Shown here: piece by piece, positions 16,256-18,186 of the stretch
Numbering within the stretch: position 1 is the stretch's first letter
How the letters are laid out: each line of letters starts with the position of its first letter
Source of the DNA: an uncultured Muribaculaceae bacterium
GTDB taxonomy: Bacteria; Bacteroidota; Bacteroidia; Bacteroidales; Muribaculaceae
Direction of reading: 5' to 3'
DNA: 18,186 nt
Assembly (NCBI GenBank): GCA_910584665.1
Contig: CAJUBL010000060.1
Location: 1 to 18,186, forward strand
Notes under the pieces: model-generated
Database searches by the model: none
Told to the model about the DNA's origin: nothing
The model's input: the letters and a program-made list of their open reading frames with translations, nothing else
Position numbers and translations under genes: made by a program

Positions 16256-16460
16256 CGAATTTTTTTCATTAAACTGTTATATATTTTGATGTTTTAATGG
16301 GTTTGTGTCTTAAGGGGTTGTTTTTTAATAAGTTGTGAATGTTAATAAGTGTGACGGATGATTTTCTGTTTAATTTAATATATGAGAAATAATCATGACT
16401 ACTGGTCGAAAAGGACAATTATTGTGACAAAATTATAGGCTTTAAATCAAACCGAATTGC

Positions 16461-16468
16461 TACCTTTG
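16461..16468 (+). promoter_or_regulatory. -7 promoter box for mlaE-mlaF
   Basis: TACCTTTG fits TAnnTTTG. The 10-mer TACCTTTGCA (16461-16470) is identical to the one in front of the tRNA-Ser gene. No proper TTTG lies 19-21 bases upstream; the nearest partial match is TTTA at 16441-16444 with too short a spacer. The start of transcription would be near 16476, leaving a short leader of about 20 bases. Confidence 0.5.
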
Positions 16469-16494
16469 CAGTCGATTCCAACAGACAGAAATTT

Positions 16495-17244
16495 ATGTTA
16501 CTTATAAATTCCATATCACAGTTTGGCCGCTACTGCATGTTCATGAAACGCGTTTTTGCGGTGCCTGACCGATGGCGGGTATTCCTGCAGCGTATGCTCG
16601 GCGAGGTTACGAAACTCGGTGTCGATTCGATACCGCTTGTGGTGATTGTATCGTTATTCATAGGAGCCGTCATCACTATACAGATGCAGCTGAATATATC
16701 ATCTCCGCTTATTCCGGCTTATTCCGTAGGCCTTGCTACGAGAGACATCGTGTTGCTCGAGTTTTCCAATTCTATCCTTTGCCTTATCCTTGCCGGTAAG
16801 GTTGGATCGAACATCGCTTCGGAAATAGGAACAATGAGGGTTACCGAACAGATCGATGCGCTTGACATCATGGGCGTGAACTCATCCAATTTTCTGGTGC
16901 TTCCGAAAGTTGTCGCTTTTGTGCTGTTCATGCCGGTACTTGTGTTATTGTGCATGGGTACGGCATTTCTGGGCGGACTTGCTGTAGCATATGTGACCGA
17001 TCTTATCAGTGTCACTAAATATATTTATGGTCTGCAGGCTTTTTTCGTGGAATGGTATGTTTGGTATGCGCTTATAAAATCACTTGTTTTCGCCTATATC
17101 ATTGCGACTGTGGCTTCGTTCTTCGGATATTATGTGAAGGGTGGGGCGCTCGAGGTGGGAAAAGCCAGTACAAATGCTGTCGTGTCGAGCAGTATCCTTA
17201 TATTGTTATTTGATGTGATATTGACCAAACTCTTACTGCAATGA
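16495..17244 (+). CDS. mlaE: MlaE-family ABC transporter permease (phospholipid transport)
   Basis: Integral inner-membrane permease (249 aa) of an Mla/YrbE-type lipid ABC transporter, which moves phospholipids between the inner and outer membranes to keep outer-membrane asymmetry. The N-terminal amphipathic part (FGRYCMFMKRVF, about 10-21) is followed by IPLVVIVSLFIGAVITIQMQL, the first family block. The signature EIGTMRVTEQIDALDIMGVNSSNFLVLPKVVAF (about 113-145) contains the coupling helix that contacts the ATPase. Four or five hydrophobic segments are visible. The length matches the family. It overlaps the ATPase gene by 4 bp (ATGA), so the two are translationally coupled. No MCE (MlaD-like) gene lies in the window. 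Confidence 0.9.
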   Translation: MLLINSISQFGRYCMFMKRVFAVPDRWRVFLQRMLGEVTKLGVDSIPLVVIVSLFIGAVITIQMQLNISSPLIPAYSVGLATRDIVLLEFSNSILCLILAGKVGSNIASEIGTMRVTEQIDALDIMGVNSSNFLVLPKVVAFVLFMPVLVLLCMGTAFLGGLAVAYVTDLISVTKYIYGLQAFFVEWYVWYALIKSLVFAYIIATVASFFGYYVKGGALEVGKASTNAVVSSSILILLFDVILTKLLLQ

Positions 17245-18011
17245 TTGAAGTTAAAGACCTTTCAAAATCGTTTGACGGGAAGACTGTTCTGCACGAAGTC
17301 AGTGCCACGTTTTATACCGGCAGGACAAATCTGATCATAGGACAGAGCGGATCGGGCAAGACTGTCCTGATGAAGTGCATTGTAGGACTGGTAAAGCCTG
17401 AAACGGGCGAAATACTGTATGACGGCCGTGATTATCTGAAGATGGATCCGCAGCAGGTCAAAGCCATACGCAAGGAGATCGGAATGCTGTTTCAGGGATC
17501 GGCATTGTTTGACTCGGAAACTGTGCTTGGAAATGTGATGTTTCCGCTTGTCATGTTTTCAGACATGAGCTGTGAGGAGCAGTTGGAACGGGCACACTTT
17601 TGTCTTAGCCGCGTAAACCTTACCGGATCTGAGAATAAATATCCGAGCGAGATTTCAGGCGGAATGCAGAAGCGGGTCGCCATTGCGCGTGCTATAGCAC
17701 TGAACCCACGCTATCTGTTCTGTGACGAACCGAACTCCGGCCTTGATCCCAAGACGTCGATAGTTATAGACGAACTGCTTAGCGATATTACACACGAATA
17801 TAATATAACGACTATAATCAATACTCACGATATGAATTCAGTATTGGGTATCGGTGAAAACATTATCTTTATCAATAAGGGACATAAGGCCTGGGTCGGG
17901 GATAAGAACCGTATATTCAGGACATCCAACGAAGCCCTTAATGACTTTGTATTTGCGACCCGCCTGTTTCAGGAAGTGAAAGATTATATCATATATCATG
18001 GGGAGGATTAA
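17241..18011 (+). CDS. mlaF: MlaF-type ABC transporter ATP-binding protein
   Basis: Cytoplasmic ATPase (256 aa) driving the MlaE permease. All ABC motifs are present and intact: Walker A GQSGSGKT (34-41), Q-loop FQG with Gln85, signature SGGMQKR (139-145), Walker B YLFCDEP (158-164) with catalytic Glu163, D-loop SGLDP (166-170), and H-loop NTHD with His196. The SGGMQKRVAIARA form of the signature is typical of Mla/Ttg2A ATPases. The start ATG lies within the end of mlaE in an ATGA overlap. The tail after residue 225 is short. Only about 120 bases separate its stop from the tRNA-Ser gene, so the unit probably has just these two genes. No clear terminator hairpin is visible after it. Confidence 0.92.
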   Translation: MIEVKDLSKSFDGKTVLHEVSATFYTGRTNLIIGQSGSGKTVLMKCIVGLVKPETGEILYDGRDYLKMDPQQVKAIRKEIGMLFQGSALFDSETVLGNVMFPLVMFSDMSCEEQLERAHFCLSRVNLTGSENKYPSEISGGMQKRVAIARAIALNPRYLFCDEPNSGLDPKTSIVIDELLSDITHEYNITTIINTHDMNSVLGIGENIIFINKGHKAWVGDKNRIFRTSNEALNDFVFATRLFQEVKDYIIYHGED

Positions 18012-18064
18012 ACGGGTGAATATGAGTCTGTTAATTGTTCGGTGTCTAAAAAATAGATAAATTA

Positions 18065-18096
18065 TTTGCACAGAAAGAAATAAACACGTACCTTTG
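18065..18096 (+). promoter_or_regulatory. Promoter of the tRNA-Ser gene
   Basis: TTTG at 18065-18068, a 20-base spacer and TACCTTTG at 18089-18096 match the Bacteroidetes consensus exactly. The start of transcription would be near 18104, some 30 bases before the tRNA. Confidence 0.75.
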
Positions 18097-18133
18097 CAAC
18101 CGTAAAAGCAAGAGGCTTTGTAAAATAAATTAT

Positions 18134-18186
18134 GGAGAGATGGCAGAGTGGTCGATTGCGGCGGTCTTGAAAACCGTTGAGGGTCA
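18134..18186 (+). tRNA. tRNA-Ser (anticodon UGA), 5' part, cut by the window end
   Basis: The acceptor 5' strand GGAGAGA (18134-18140) is followed by T8 and G9. The D arm GCA...TGC (18143-18159) includes the GTGG-type loop. The anticodon arm has stem GCGGT/ACCGT and loop CTTGAAA, giving anticodon TGA at 18168-18170. After it begins the long variable arm expected of serine tRNAs (TGAGGGTCA). The 3' half (rest of the variable arm, T arm, acceptor 3' strand) lies outside the window. Confidence 0.92.

Larger units (their letters stand above)
16200..16494. other. Divergent intergenic region between etfB and mlaE
   Basis: Nearly 300 AT-rich bases between two divergent units. It contains the likely etfB promoter with overlapping palindromes (16235-16255), the mlaE -7 box (16461-16468), and a direct repeat TTAATAAGT at 16325-16333 and 16342-16350. 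The two copies are 17 bases apart, each soon followed by GTGA. I see no gene, RNA hairpin or riboswitch-like fold in it. Confidence 0.6.

Noticed and set aside
1..18186. CRISPR arrays, insertion sequences, phage or toxin-antitoxin genes
   Set aside because: No regularly spaced repeats, transposase or integrase motifs, or paired small genes of those kinds were found on either strand.

Overview
The window looks like chromosomal DNA of a gut-type Bacteroidales bacterium. Several promoters fit the Bacteroidetes -33/-7 consensus (TTTG, then TAnnTTTG), there is little Shine-Dalgarno signal, and the gene families are typical of the group: a BF3164-like lipoprotein, an RND adaptor made as a lipoprotein, and MlaE/MlaF-type ABC genes. 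The moderate GC of the main genes would fit Muribaculaceae-like genomes, but no genus can be fixed from this sequence alone.

Layout. Positions 1-35 hold what is probably the first 11-12 codons of a leftward gene that runs off the edge. An AT-rich, divergently promoted spacer (36-383) separates it from a rightward AT-rich gene for a beta-propeller-like lipoprotein (384-1466). A type I signal peptidase gene follows (1514-2428). From a promoter near 2502-2533 runs a four-gene efflux operon: adaptor lipoprotein, RND permease 1, TolC-family outer-membrane factor, and a second, divergent RND permease (2579-11320). It ends in a perfect 19-bp inverted repeat that begins inside the last permease codons.

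The next block is on the minus strand. Read 5' to 3' it is etfB, etfA and a long acyl-CoA dehydrogenase (16199 down to 12554), closed by a strong hairpin terminator at 12472-12528. A NahK-like N-acetylhexosamine 1-kinase gene (12434-11382) follows and converges on the efflux operon. To the right, diverging from etfB, are the permease and ATPase of an Mla-type lipid ABC transporter (16495-18011, overlapping by 4 bp). After these comes a strong promoter and the 5' part of a tRNA-Ser(UGA) gene cut by the window end.

Functionally, the efflux operon has all the parts of a tripartite envelope pump plus one permease extra, which suggests a mixed (MdtBC-like) RND trimer or two alternative pumps sharing one exit duct. 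The etf/acyl-CoA dehydrogenase operon is a redox module for acyl-CoA/enoyl-CoA conversion, possibly electron-bifurcating. The kinase fits salvage of HexNAc sugars from mucin or host glycans. The Mla genes supply the inner-membrane engine of phospholipid transport, but no MCE substrate-binding gene lies next to them. I found no CRISPR array, insertion sequence, phage genes or recognisable defence locus. The most unusual unit is the double-RND operon.
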